Assembly (NCBI GenBank): GCA_002914845.1
Contig: JXTC01000234.1
Span: 72,002 to 136,001 of the forward strand
Reading direction: 5' to 3'
DNA: 64,000 bases
DNA from: Trema orientale
Lineage: Eukaryota > Streptophyta > Magnoliopsida > Rosales > Cannabaceae
The translations under genes were made by a program, and so were the position numbers. Under the pieces are notes generated by a model, which was given only the letters and a program-made list of their open reading frames with translations, was not told the origin of the DNA and did not search any database. Positions 44,928 through 57,464 of the stretch are shown here, piece after piece. Within the stretch, counting starts at the first letter, position 1, and every line of letters starts with the position of its first letter.

Positions 44928-46083
44928 ATTTGTTCCTAGCAGACCAAATGTTCCAAACCACCATACAGAACAGGGCTAACTCATCTCTACAGATATGCTT
45001 AAAGGCATATAGTAAAAAACTAGGCAGACCAGAGCCTATGAACCTTGAGAGTGCGGGCCCAAAGCACGAGCCAGACCAGATTCCAGCCACTCTATCACAG
45101 TGCCAAAAAGCATGGAAACCACCCTTGATCTCTTTTTTACACCAGGGGCACAACACATCAATGTCAACATGACGGTTTTTTAGAGCTGCACGGGTAGGAA
45201 GAATTTTGTGAAAAACTCTCCGCATAAATTTTGACTTTTGGTGGGATTCTGAGGTTCCAAAGACACTTCCACCAAGACGTATTAGTTGAAGGAGTTGAGG
45301 GCCTGTTTCCACCATTGAAGCCATAGCCAGCTTGTACCCAAATCTGACAGAGTAGATTGCACTAGAATTACAGTGCCAGAGGAGCTTGTCGTCCAAAACT
45401 GAGTAACCGAGAGGGATGCTTTCAATGCAAAATCTTTCAATAGGAAATAACATATGATTTATAAGATCCAAATTCCATTTCCTATTAGAAATTATATCCT
45501 CCACAAACCAAAAATCAGAACCACGCATGGGAGTGATGGCTTTGAAAGTAGATGGTCTCGGCTGCCAAAGGTCACTGAATAATCTTATCTTTGACCCATC
45601 TCCCACACGCCAACGAACACCTTGTTTGAAGAGATCAGCTCCCCAAATAATACTCCGCCATGCATATGAAGCAGCATATCCCACTTTTGCATACAAGAAA
45701 TCTGAGTTTGGGAAGTATTTACTTTCATAGGCGCCATCCCTATTTTGCCACTAGTGCCTGATTAAAAACCACAAAGTCTCAGAACCCCAAACCTCCTTCA
45801 TGCTTAGGTTTACAAAGTTTCTTCCACCTTATCCAATGTATCTTATTTTCCTTTTCCCCAACACCCCACCAAATTTTGGTGATAAGAGATTTCAAATCGT
45901 TACACAAAGTAGTAGGAAGTTTAAAGACACTCATGGTGTAAGTTGGAATGGACTGAGCCACAACCTTAATGAGGACCTCTTTTTTGCCCACAGAAAAGAT
46001 TTTACTTCTCCATAGTTGGAGTTTGCTCCATAATCGTTCCTTAATCCAGTTGAAAGTAGACCTTTCGTTGCAACCCACCAAAG
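44854..46083 (-). pseudogene. LINE ORF2: end of reverse transcriptase and zinc-binding region
   Basis: The block from 46,081 to 45,779 reads FNWIKERLWSKLQLWRSK, VLIKVVAQSIPTYTMSVF and IWWGVGEKENKIHWIRW, the thumb side of plant LINE RT. After a stop and frame change, 45,696-44,854 gives SYAWRSIIWGADLFKQG, VRWRVGDGSKIRLFSDLW and then CPWC with FHAFWHC, the zinc-binding RT region. The Copia-4 LTR edge at 46,084 cuts the RT. Confidence 0.87.
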
Positions 46084-47626
46084 TGTTGGTAATTATTTAC
46101 GAAAAATATGACAAAATCAAATATGAGGGAAAGCATGGAAAACAAAAGTTTTTCCAGGTTATAATTTTTTATAAAACTTTTTAGGATCTTTGTTATGTTC
46201 TAAATACATAAAAGAGATTGTGTACCTCATCCAAAGAGTCTTTCTTCCTACGCACTAAGCTTGTAACTGTAGAGGTGAGCAAGTATCTCGGCCTTAATCA
46301 ATCTTCAAGTAAGAATCCAAGAACTCCAATGGCCTCCAAAGGTGGCTCCAAGAATTTCTCTCTCCCACTTTTCTCTCAGTTTTCTGTGCAGTCACCAAAC
46401 TAATGTTTCAGTCAAAACTGAATCTGTCTCACAAAGGAAGGGGAAGAAGCCTTTTATAGGCTCCTCTCTTAAGGGAGAAATTTGGGGCTGGCCAAATTCT
46501 GCTCTAAAGAGCAGATTATGTGGGCTATAAAATCTCACCTTCCTATTCATTCATTTTCTCTTTTTTGTATAATTGCCCAGAAAATTATTTGATCCCAATT
46601 GATCTCATGTAGCCTAAGATGTTGATATAGGTTGGGGACCCAAATAGACCTATTTAATTTAAGCTCTAATAGACAAAAGCTCAGTTACAATTAACTCTTA
46701 ACATAAGTGGGCCTGTACTATTAGTTATGGACTTATTCCACTAAAGGTCCAAACTGCATTCTTGAATTAAATAAATATCACAAGATACTTTATAATTAAA
46801 ATTATGTCTCTTAGATAATTAGCATATGCATCTGTATCCCCCACATGAATACTGATAATTGGAGCTAGGTAAAATTACCATTTTGCCCCTCTAATTATAT
46901 TTTTTAATTTTTTGATACAATACTATATCTATTGGATGACCAGACTTACAGAAAGTCTTCAATTAATAAAATATCTAATTTTATTAATTACTTAGCTAAG
47001 ATTTAAATCATCCAAGCTCGTATAGCTCCTCAAGGCGGTATTCACTTCTCTATATAATAGAGTTGTGGATTCCATATCTATAAGCATATATTCCTAATAC
47101 CCTTAATAATTTATTACCAAAATACTAGGGTCTAGATCGTCAATTTCTTGATCCGTATCTTTAAACATCTTAAATAATGCAGATTAAGAAAGACACGGTT
47201 TAATTATCAAGTTTGTGAGAATATGTTCTTATCAATGACACTTATTACAAGAATATATTTTACATGGTCCTTATTCAATATTTATACACCAAGACTTTTT
47301 GCATATGGTCACACCAATATAGACTAAGACATACTATAAATGCACAAAGTCTTGCAATACGATCTAAGAGAAGTGTCCAGCTTCTCTTATTAGTTGCGAA
47401 CAAACTTATTTGATTTAATTAGAGAAAATATGTCTTAACTTTAATAAAAAAAAATTATTAAAATATTTCTCTAATAAATAAATCATGGAACCTTTTGACA
47501 TTTACTATTGTGCTAATAATCAAAACATTATCACAAATACTATGCATGAAATATCCTTTATTAAATATCAAAATATTCAATAAATATCCATAAATAGTAA
47601 ATACTTTTTTGGGCATAATCCTAAAA
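46084..47626 (-). repeat. Copia-4 3' LTR (1.54 kb)
   Basis: The plus-strand left edge is TGTTGGTAATTATTT. The sense start is near 47,626 (TTTTAGGATTATGCCCAA), which resembles the TGTTGGGAATATGCCCTA start of Copia-2. The purine-rich GTGCAAGTGAGATAA lies just outside it. Open frames at 46,218-46,530 inside the LTR have no family features. Confidence 0.8.
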
Positions 47627-47639
47627 TTATCTCACTTGC

Positions 47640-49720
47640 ACAAAAAATAATTTATTACATCTTTTGCATCCCTAAACTTATAAGGTGACCCTCAAAGTTG
47701 TTGCCAAGTCGTGCTTTAGTCAATGAATCAGCTAGGTTATCTTCCAACGCGATCTTACACACAGTCACTTCTCCTAGATCAACTATATATCTCGAATGAG
47801 ATGATGCTTCCTCTCAACGTGCTTCACCTTTTTGTGGCTTCTATGTTCCTTTAAGTTAGCAATTGTTCTACTGTTATCACAATATAGAGTCAACGATTGA
47901 CTAGCAGTAGGAACCACTTGTAAATTTATTAAGAATTTCTGGAGCTAAACAACTTCCTCTACAGCCTCACAAGCAGTTACATATTCAGCTTCTATGGTAG
48001 AGTCAACAATACAAGTTTGCTTCATACTCCTTCAAATAATAGCTTTTCCACCAAGAGTAAAGAAAGAACCAGAAGTTAACTTTCTGAAGTTAGAATCTGA
48101 TACCTGATTGGAAATCAGAATCTGTTTACCCAATGGGAGTAAGGTCTTCTCCAGAATACACAAGTATATAGTCTCTAGTTCTCCAAAGATATATTAGAAT
48201 ATGCTTGACTGCCACCCAATGTTCTGGTCCTGGATTTGATTGGAATCTACTAACAACTCTAACTGCAACGCATATATCCGGTCTAGTTCATAACATAACA
48301 TACATGAGACTTCCCACTGCCGAAGCATATGGTATCCTCTTCACGTCTTCTATCTCTTTTGCATTTTTAGGAGATTGTACTTTTGATAGTTTAACTCCAT
48401 ATAAAAAAAGACAACAACCCTTTCTTAGAGTTTTTCATATCAAATCTAGCCAAGATTTTATCTATATAAGAAGTTTATAATAAAGCTATGGACATATTCT
48501 TCTTATCACGAATGATTTGGATTTGTAGTATATAGCTTGCTGCACCAAGGTACTTCATATCAAACTACTTTCCAAACCATACTTTAGTAGTTATCATTAT
48601 ACCTACATCATTTCCAATGAGTAAAAATTCATCTACATAAAGTACTAGAAATATCGATTTGCCATTTTCTATCTTTTTGTAGGCACAAGGCTCGTATACA
48701 ACTTGATCACATCCATAAGATTTAATAGCTTGATCAAATCTTATGTTCCACGATCTAGATGCTTGCTTTTCTACAAAACTGTCTGGTTGCACCATATAGA
48801 TGCTTTTGTCAAGATTTCCATTCAGAAATACAGTCTTGACATCTATTTGCCAAATCTCATAATCGAGGGTTATGGCTATGGATTAAAGAATACGAATAGT
48901 TTTAATCATAGCAATAGGAGAGAAGGTTTCTTCATAATTGATTCCCTCTTTCCGAGTATAACCCTTTGCTACAAGCCTTGCTTTGAAGGTCTCAATCTTC
49001 CCGTCTATTCCTCTTTTTCCCTTGTAGACCCATTTGTACCCTATGGGTTTTACTCATGCAGGTAGATCCACAAGTTTCCTGACATGATTAGAGTACAAGG
49101 ACTCTATCTCAGATTTTATGGCCTTTTAGCACGAGTTGGTATCAACATCCTTCATAGCTTCGTCGTAGGTGAAGGGATCCACTTCCAAACTTTCATGGAT
49201 AGTCCAGAAGAATTTACCTTGTCATATTTTGGGTTGTTTTACAACCCTCCCACTACAACGAAGTTGTAGAGGATTCTGGGGCATCTCAGTGGCTGGTTGT
49301 TGTTGTACTTTGGGCTGAACATTTTATTATGCAGGATGTGGTCCACCAGCAGGTGGTACTTGTTGTAGAATCGGTAGATTCACAACTTGAGTCCCATATA
49401 GAACTTATTACTGTAAAACCACCCTTTGTCATAGAGTACTCGCAGTTCTCTGAAATGACATCATCTTATCAATCACAGGCGTTTCAACATTTGGAACATC
49501 TGTGGTTAAAGTCTCTCCAGTGATTTCTTCAATAATTACTTCGCTTTTTAGCTTGTAATTCTTCATATAGTCCTTTTCCAAAAAGGTTGCATTTGTACTA
49601 ACAAATACCTTGTTGTCAATTAGACTATAAAAAAAACACCTCTTGTGCCTTTGGGATAACCTATAAAAATGCAAGCCTCAAAAAACTGTTTAAGTGTTTC
49701 ACCTCTTGTATCTTCCCATT
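47640..49720 (-). pseudogene. Copia-4 RT and RNase H remnants
   Basis: The minus strand carries, in order, a segment after integrase (49,674-49,429: YSLIDNKVFVSTNATFLE), the RT N-terminus with frameshifts (about 49,100-48,800: DYEIWQMDVKT, FLNGNLD), RT core (48,795-48,565: QASRSWNIRFDQAIKSYG, IFLVLYVDEFLLIGND) and RNase H-side fragments (about 48,350-47,760). The polymerase site reads YVDE where YVDD is usual, so even this block is inactive. Confidence 0.82.
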
Positions 49721-49729
49721 CAGCCTTTT

Positions 49730-50519
49730 TTCTCCTTTTTGTATTGCCCAGAAAATTGTTTGAGCCCAATTAATCTCATGTAGCCCAAGATATTGGTGTA
49801 GGTTGGGGACCCAAATGGACCTATTTAGTTCAAGCTCCAATAGGCAAAGGCCTAGTTACAATTAACTCTTAATAAGTGGGCTTGTACTATTAGTTAGGAC
49901 TTATTCTGCTAAAGGTCCAAATTGTATTCTTGAATTAAATAAATATCACAAGATACTTTATAATTAAAATTATATCCATTAGATAACTAAAATGTGCATG
50001 TGTATCCCCACATAAGTACCAATAATTGGAACTAGGTAAAATTACTGTTTTGTCCCTCTAATTATATCTTTCAATTCGTTGATATAAGACTATATCTAAT
50101 GGATGACAATACTTACATAAAGCCTTCAATAAATAAAATATCCAATTTTTTTAATTACTTAACTAAGATTTAAATCATCTAAGCTCGTAGCTCCTCAAGA
50201 CGATATTCACTTCTCTATATAATAGAGTTGTGGATTCTATATCTATAAGCATATGTTCCCATTGCCTATAATAATGCATTACCAAAATGTCAGAGTCTAG
50301 ATTGTCGATTTCTTGATCCGTACTTTTAAGATCTCAAATAATACAAATTATGAACACAAGTTCATCACCTATTTTGGGATTAAGAAAGACATGCGTTAAT
50401 TATCAAGTTTGTGAGAATGTGTTCTTGTCAACGGCACTTATTACAAGAACATATTTCATATGGTCTATATTCAATGTTTACACACCAAAACTTTTTGCAC
50501 ATGGTCATACCAATATAGA
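49730..50519 (-). repeat. Copia-4 5' LTR, truncated at both ends
   Basis: It aligns with about 46,550-47,335 of the left LTR. Shared blocks include TTGCCCAGAAAATT, GGTTGGGGACCCAAAT, GGTAAAATTAC and TATATAATAGAGTTGTGGATTC. The match stops at CCAATATAGA near 50,519. Confidence 0.85.
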
Positions 50520-51810
50520 ATCTCCTCTATAGAAAAGAGCTTACTTAAAAATTCATTCATTTCTGGAGTGAATTTGTTTTCAATAGTGGCAAAGACCCTT
50601 TCCAAATTAGTAGAGGATGGATTACACGGAGTAAAGATTTCTGAGAAGTAGGTACTTATAGTTCGCTCGATATCTTCCCGCCAATTAACCCAAACTCCCG
50701 TTGAGTTTTCTAAGCCTCAGATTAAGTTCTTGGAGTGCCTTTGGGTAGCTTTTGCGTAAAAGAACTTTGTGTTCCGGTCACCATCCTTAAGCCAATCGGC
50801 TCTTGATCGTTGCTTCCATTAAAATTCCTCTTGTTCAAGAAACTTGTCTCGTTTTTTTTTCAAGCTGCTTAATACAAACATCCCTTCTGTCCATCCCTGC
50901 TTCGTGGTAGCGTAAAAGTTCCATTTGAATGGACTTAACCATTTTCGGACTTTGTCCATACGTATCACGACTCTAGGATTTCAAACAATCACCATACTTC
51001 CTTAATCCATTAATGAAAGCATAACCAGAACCCCTCACATTATGAGACAACTAGAAATTAGCAATAACTTCTTAAACAACTGCCAAGGTTCAGTATGGAA
51101 ATTACTCTTAAAAGAGGAGGACGGTCCCAAAAACTCATCTGGAGGACTCAGAATAATTTTAAGCACACGGTGGTCAGACCCCCAAAAATCTTCGTGAAAG
51201 ACCTGAGCTCCAGGAAAAAGAAATTTCCACTCCACACAGCTAAGCCCTCGATGTAACCTTTCCTTTAACATTGGATTCTACTCCCTTGCCCATGTCACAC
51301 GTGAAAACTTCACCCACAAAACCAAGATCAATAAATTCACATCCATCCACAACTTCTCAAAACCTTCTCATCTCACTGAAGTAGCTGTCATTCCTTCCTA
51401 TTTTTCCTGTAGATAAAAAACTTTGTTAAAGTCTCCCATACACAACCAAGGACGATTAGAGTAAGACTTTAATCTACAGAGCAAATCCTAGTAATGTGCC
51501 CTTTGTGCCTGAACTGGATGTCCATAGAATCAGTAAAATGCCACTATTTGTTTTCACCATCCACTACCTAAACATCAATGTGGTATTTAGAGTTCCATAA
51601 AAGGATTAACCCGCCACTTCGGCCTTCCGAATCCACATGAAAACCATTTTGAAAACCCAATCTATGCTTCAAATTTGATGCCTTTCTACCCCAAAGCTTC
51701 ATTTCAGAGAAGAAAACCACCTAGCGAGACATATTACAAAGTTATTTCCGTAGAGTTCGGAATATTGTGGCACTGCCAAGGCCACGAGCATTCCAGCATA
51801 GAAGATTCAT
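50520..51810 (-). pseudogene. LINE ORF2: endonuclease domain and start of reverse transcriptase
   Basis: ORF2 starts at 51,810 with MNLLCWNARGLGSA, the N-terminus of plant L1 endonucleases. The domain continues with stops and frameshifts through GGLILLWNS-like and SW-like segments. The linker to RT near 50,830-50,560 gives a WLKDGD-like motif, WREDIERTIS and KFTPEMNEFL in shifting frames. It ends where Copia-4 begins; the next RT sequence on the other side belongs much further on, so the palm is lost. Confidence 0.78.
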
Positions 51811-52123
51811 AATGACCAGCGGGGTTGCTCCGTAACTTCCTCTGATTCTTGGACATTTGAAACATCCAACGAGACTCTATGTTGCAAATTTTCAGCTCCC
51901 CCTTTAATACTAACCTGCCTTTTCCCTGCCTTTTTTGATGAAGACCCATCTTCATAATTATGTATACGTAAGCCAGCATGAGCCAATTCCTTCCAGCTTT
52001 TCCTTCTTGGGACCCCCGCTTTATCTCCTGGGTCATATCGACCTGCCACAGAAGTCCTCGTCTGTTGTACGTTAAGAGAAGCTACCAGATGGTCCTCGAA
52101 CTCCTTTAGTTTCAGGGGCTTAT

Positions 52124-52400
52124 AGAAATGTGACCAAATTTTGGGCCCAATTTCAGTAAATGTCCCTTTGTCAAATGTTATAGCAAAATGTCCGGTATAT
52201 ATGCTTATATACCAAGTGTAAAATTTTATATACCAAGTATAAAAAATTTTATACTCAGTACATTTCAGTACAGTAACTGAAATTGGTAGATATATTTATT
52301 TACCAAGTGTAAAAATATATAAACATGGATATTTAGCTATAAAATTTTAGAAGTGGACATCTACTTAATCAAATTTAAAATCTTGGTCATCCACCTAAAT
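52124..52400. mobile_element. MITE with long terminal inverted repeats inside LINE ORF1
   Basis: The left arm (about 52,128-52,195) and the reverse complement of the right arm (about 52,325-52,396) align over some 65-70 bp with scattered changes: ATG-GACCAA-ATTTT, AGTA-ATGTCC-CTT and TTATAGC-AAAT-TCC in the same order. The middle repeats TATACCAAGTGTAAAA. No target duplication is clear. Confidence 0.55.
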
Positions 52401-52932
52401 TTTTCTTAGTTTTACTGTAGTATTGTTACCACATTGAGCCTCAAAGCCCCAATTTTAAACCATACTAGTTTATGGCCCAAAGTAGTAGGTTCCAAAGTAT
52501 TGAACAACCTTGGATCAAGCGGCCCAATAGCAATTATATTGACTGGAATTGGTCTGACGAAGGATTTGAAAATTGACACCAAGTAAACAATTCCAACTTT
52601 ATTAGGTGCTCCTGGTCCCATACATACAACTCCGAAATTTTCAATCTCTAAATGCAATTTCAAATTTGGAGCCCGCATTGGTGCCAGGACCCAAGGGTCG
52701 ATAGAGGGTGACGTGGACCCAGCTGATGGAACTTGTAGGTTCTTCACTCTTCTCACATCCATATCTGCAGCATGACTCACCGTAGGGAAGGCAGTCAGAG
52801 ACATATCAAACTGATTGCCATCACCGTTACTACCAAAAGTAGTATCTCCACATTCAGGAGCTCTATCCATTGTAGAACCCCTCAACCAAGCTCCATAGTT
52901 TTAGATCTCATTTACCAGTACGAAACTCCCAA

Positions 52933-53292
52933 TGGAGATTACCAAGACAAAACTGAAACCAAAACTGGGTATTAAGGAAAACACCTTCACTTGGACTTTC
53001 TCAATTATCAAATCATTTCAAGACTAAGAACGTCTTGGTAGAGTGCCAAAGTTTTGACGAAAGGACTCTCAGCAACACATCCTCTGAACCATAAGAGAAG
53101 ATAAAAAGGTCAGCGGCCATCTCAAAGTTTAAGAGACTAGACTTAATCCTCAAAAGACGGGAGGCAACATAAAGGAATAGCTTATGAATTATTAGCTATC
53201 CGAATAGGCAAAGCTTTAAAACTCTAGACCATTCCATTAACTCTGTATCTTCCAAGTAGATTATATATTCTTCGGCAGTAGAGGTCACGAAA
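52933..53292 (-). repeat. 360-bp LINE ORF1 segment, left copy
   Basis: It is the direct repeat of 58,906-59,264, about 10 percent diverged by eye over the first 185 bp. The two copies face the LTR element from both sides. Confidence 0.88.
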
Positions 53293-54877
53293 ATTATGTA
53301 TGTTTCGAGCTTAAATAGTTGTGTGTTTTCAAGTGTTTTTGTTGGTTTGATGTGTTTTTATTTATTTTTATAGTTCTTGTGAATAAATGAGAATAATGGT
53401 GAATTTTTGCCTCAAAAATGGGTTTTTCAAAACCATTTGGATTGAAGTTGGATCTGACACAGACATAACACAATGAAAATAAGGCAAATCAAAACTAAAA
53501 CGGAGAAATGACTCACCCAGAAAGTCACAATGCATAGTAGCATGCAACACAGCGCGCAACTGTGCCCTTGGGAGGTGCCCATGCACCTCCCCTACTACTC
53601 GAAGGCATGACTATACCCCTGGGATGTGCGGCTGCACCCCTGATCCGTCTGGGACACATTTTTGAGCCCTTTTAATGAGTTTTGACGGCCTAGATTGCTC
53701 CTTTCTCATAATCCAACGATGGAGACTCATCCATCCTTAAGTAGTGCTTGAATTTAACCTAGAATGAAGCTTAAAAGAGGGATAGAGACACAAATTTCAG
53801 TGTGGAGAATTGGAGGAAAAACATACTAAATTCCTAGAGAGAAAAGCTTGGAGTTAGAGATTTCTTAAAGAATTTTTGGGAGAGATTCTTGAAGACTTGA
53901 AGACTTGAAGCATATCTCCACAAGAGTTTTTCTTTTCCTTTCTCTCTATCCTAATCTTTCTTGAAATTTCTATTGGACATATTGTGAAATCTTGTTTGGA
54001 TATTATGAACTTGTTATTGAGATTAGTAATGGATTCTACGATATGCTTATTTATATTTGATAAGTATGAGTTGATTTTTCATTTTTAATACTTTGTTTTG
54101 TTTATTTTGTTTATTATTATTCTATTTTTCATTGTCAATTCATTTATATTTCTCCTTGCTCATTGCTTCTAATTTATTTGGCCAATGAATTAGTTGACTT
54201 TAGGATGTGATTTTAATGCTTGGGAGAAATTAATCTCATAATCTGGAATTGAGAGGCATAGTTTAGGTTGTTGTGAGACAGGGAGGAGATCAATGCCTAG
54301 ATAATCACTTAGATAGTTTGGGTAGTTTTGGTTATTGTGAGACTGGGAAGTGAGCGATACCTTAATTTCTATTTGAGGGCTTAAACTTAATGAACGCTTA
54401 ATTAACCGGGTTAGATAGGGATATCAACTTAGGTTAGTTAGGTATATTACCTCATTTGACGCTCGGAAGAGGTAATAAGGTGAAATCAGATCCTTCGATT
54501 AGTAAATTAAATGGAATTAGACCGGTAATTACTCAATTTGACAAACTTAGGAGTAATTAGGCGAATTCAAATCCTTAGTACACTCGTGCATAGTAATTAT
54601 CCATATTTTATTTACGCTTTATTCTTTTGATCTTTGTTTTTATTTGTTATTTTTACACTCATTTAGTTTTCATGCCTAAATAAAGTCAGATTGCGATAAT
54701 CTTGGTACATAGGGATAATCTAAAACCCAATCTCTATGGATAGACCCTTCTTGTCACTATACTAGCTAGTTTTGACTTTCATTAGGACATGCTAGGTTAG
54801 TTTATAGGAGGATAACATTATAAATTATGAATTTGATTTTGGGGGTTTATAATCAACGACTAAACGTTCAATTGTCA
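53293..54877 (+). repeat. 5' LTR of the Athila/Tat-like element
   Basis: It ends CAATTGTCA just before the primer site. Its start is near 53,293-53,302 (TATGTTTCGAGC). A GC-richer islet at about 53,540-53,640 has repeated CTGTGCCC and GCACCCCT words. Confidence 0.8.
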
Positions 54878-54883
54878 AATTTT

Positions 54884-54901
54884 TGGCACCGTTGCCAGGG
54901 A
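54884..54901 (+). other. Primer-binding site, tRNA-Asp type
   Basis: TGGCACCGTTGCCAGGGA matches the Athila/Tat site TGGCGCCGTTGCCGGGGA with two changes. Confidence 0.85.
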
Positions 54902-55019
54902 TTGGCATACTTAAACTATTGTTAATATCGAGAGTAAGTAACTAGATTTTAAATTAGGCTTTTATTTTTGTTTGTCATTCTTAATTTTTATTTTCTTTTT
55001 ATGTTTGTCTTGCAAGGTA

Positions 55020-55500
55020 CTTGGAGATGGTAGATCAATAAGTCCTCTTGAGATTTGCTCAATGAGACTCTGAGCCATTCTATTGTGCCTGGTGGAGATA
55101 TAAGAAAGTGCTCACTATATTCACTGATCATGGCTTCTCTCGAAAGTGTCAACTACAAATCTTCCTCGATAGGTTATATGCCAAAACAAGATTGTGGGTG
55201 GAAAGAGGAGATGGTACCACCAAGCTACCTCAATTTGGCAAATAATTCCAACATCTCAGCGCCATGATTTGACACTCTGCATCATCAAGCGGAGTCTTCT
55301 CTTTGCCTTGAAGTACTAGTTGCCCAATTTTCGGAGGAGACAAGGCTCTGTATAGAGAAGTTAAAGAGAATGGAGACCGTGACAAAAGACACACAAGATA
55401 CATACAATTGTGAAAGCCGCTGAGAGGAGTCAAGCACGAGCAGGAGGATCTTTGGGTTGTTTGATGATGACTACTCAAGTGAGGAGGAGGTTTAAGACAA
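55020..55500 (+). pseudogene. Gag fragment of the Athila/Tat-like element
   Basis: One frame gives FLDRLYAKTRLWVERGDG near 55,160-55,212, parallel to FLNNLRLETRIWMERGNG in the gag fragment at 31,869-32,035. A stop follows soon after. Nothing else in the interior resembles a protein domain. Confidence 0.65.
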
Positions 55501-57464
55501 TACTTGCGAATCTCAACCTTTGGAGATCCAAGTCATTGTGCCACCAGCTATCAAAGCTCATATCTATAATGATCCAATATGGCTAAATCCTTCTCCACCG
55601 TCTCTACCACTGTTCTTAAAGGCCGACCATGCATATGTTTCGTAGCTGGTTCAAGTTGAGCATACATGCCGAACCTTGCCATACAATGCTAAACTTAAGG
55701 GCATTCAAAACCAAGACCTATATGTCATGTTTTATGACACGTACTATGGGCAGAAGCCAATTCTTGATGAGCTTCCAATTTTTACATAGAGACACAAGGC
55801 ATGGAGAAAACTCGAGTTAAAGCCACTATTGCTCAGGGTATCATCTTCGCCAACTGTAATAGGAGGTGAGAATGCCTCGCCTCCTAGGTACGTGTCTTTA
55901 TTCTCTTGTACTTAATTTGATTGAATTATGTTGATTTTTAGTGTGGGAGTGGGAACATGGTTGGTTAATTGTTAGTTGGCTATTGGCTTTGCTTATGTGT
56001 GTGTTGGTTGCTATGATTTTTTCTACCATGAGCTGTGTTCTTTTAATAATTGTTTTACTTGCTTTCCTTTAGTTTGTGTGAATAAGTTGAGTTCTGATAA
56101 GATGAAATGACTTGATAGTAATGATGAGTATAGTCACTTAGTATTCTTTAGGTCTTTTAAAATGTAATTCATTGAATTATCTATGTGCTTGACTCACATT
56201 GGTTGCATTTCACTTTTGACTCTCTAAATTTGAGCACCATGAATTATGATCACTTGACTAATTTGGGCATTAGAAAACACTTATGTGCATTAGCTAGACT
56301 TCGATATCTCACGAACTCTAGAACCCATTTGAGTGTTGCTTGAGGTGAAATCCTAGGTTAAGTATCATTGAAGAAAGAATTTAGGTATTTCTTTGGATTG
56401 TTTGAGCCTTTGAAGCTAACCCTTTAAAAATTTATCCGTAGTTAACCCTACTTGAGCTAATTGTCCTTTTTTCTTCATCACCCTCACAAGTGTATCCACA
56501 AATTTCATTCACTTTGCTTAAATCCATTACTAGTAGGTATGATTGCATTGCGCTCTTACATGATTTATTAAGCATAAAGGCAAGTATGGATTGTGTTTGG
56601 AGAATTGTTGGTGGATTGGATGTTTAAAAAATAAAAAAAAAATAAAAAGAAAGAGTTTATGCAAAGTGTGTATTACCTTCTATTCTTTTCAACATTGAGG
56701 ACAACGTTGATTTTGAGTTTAGGGATGAGGTTCATATTTCTCTTTCTTTTGTGACAATTCTTATGCTTGTAATATATATATATATATAAAATGAAATGGA
56801 AAAATATCAAAAAAAATATATAAAAAAATGAAATGGAAAAAAATCAAAAATAAACTAAAATATATATAAAAAAAAGAATAAAGGATTGTGTTTAGTGTTG
56901 TGTTTTTGTGAATAAACTTGTTGTGGGATTGTTTGAAGGAAGAAGGAAAAAAAGTGATAAAATGGGAGGTTGGTAAGTGAATTTGTTTTGAAGAATCATG
57001 CAAGATCCTTGAGTTATAATGCAAACCTAGGGTGATCCAAGCCGAAAAATGCCCTTCTCATATAAGCTTCACCCCGATCTTACATTACAACTCTTGAAAG
57101 ACCTTTTGATCATCAATGACACAATAACCTACATTAGTGGAGAGTGACACAAAGAATGGGCTTATAGTAGTTCTAATTTACATTATCTAGATATCACTCA
57201 TAATCTACTAAGCATATAAGTCTATCCTGAGTTTATTTGGTTGAGTGAGATTGATTGTGCACACACTTACATGAGAGGGTCTTAAGTGAAGTGAAAACCG
57301 ATGCTTGATATTAAAATTCTAGATATTTTTAATGATTGCATTTCATTCGAGCTTGGAATATTTTGTGATTTTGAAGATTCTTATACGGTTGTTGATTCGA
57401 TGCAAAACTCACATGTTTACATTTTTATTAGTACCTTATTTGTGTTTGCTTTTTTGTTATTTTG
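55501..57464. other. Non-coding interior of the Athila/Tat-like element
   Basis: No domain is seen. An A- and T-rich low-complexity section lies at 56,625-56,880 (runs of AAAAAAT and ATATAT), as is common before the 3' LTR in this group. Confidence 0.5.

Larger units (their letters stand above)
46084..50519 (-). mobile_element. Copia-4 retrotransposon, truncated, inserted in the LINE
   Basis: The left (3') LTR at 46,084-47,626 is complete. The right (5') LTR survives only as 49,730-50,519, lacking both its sense start and its end. Between them lie the region after integrase, RT and RNase H in minus orientation; gag, protease and most of integrase are gone. Two deletions explain this: one joins mid-LTR to pol at about 49,730, and the other removes the outer LTR end with the adjoining LINE RT at 50,519. 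Confidence 0.82.
51811..53292 (-). pseudogene. LINE ORF1 (gag-like), main part
   Basis: This region between the duplicated ORF1 start and ORF2 has open blocks at 52,885-52,412 and 52,049-51,807. The first includes RAPNLKLHLEIENFG; the second is Lys/Arg-rich (GDKAGVPRRKSWKEL). Plant L1 ORF1 proteins carry DUF4283-like and zinc-knuckle parts. I see an ORF1-like N-terminus (VFIFSCGAEDVLPRVLP in the right copy) but no clear knuckle. A MITE-like insertion at 52,124-52,400 breaks the frame. Confidence 0.6.
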
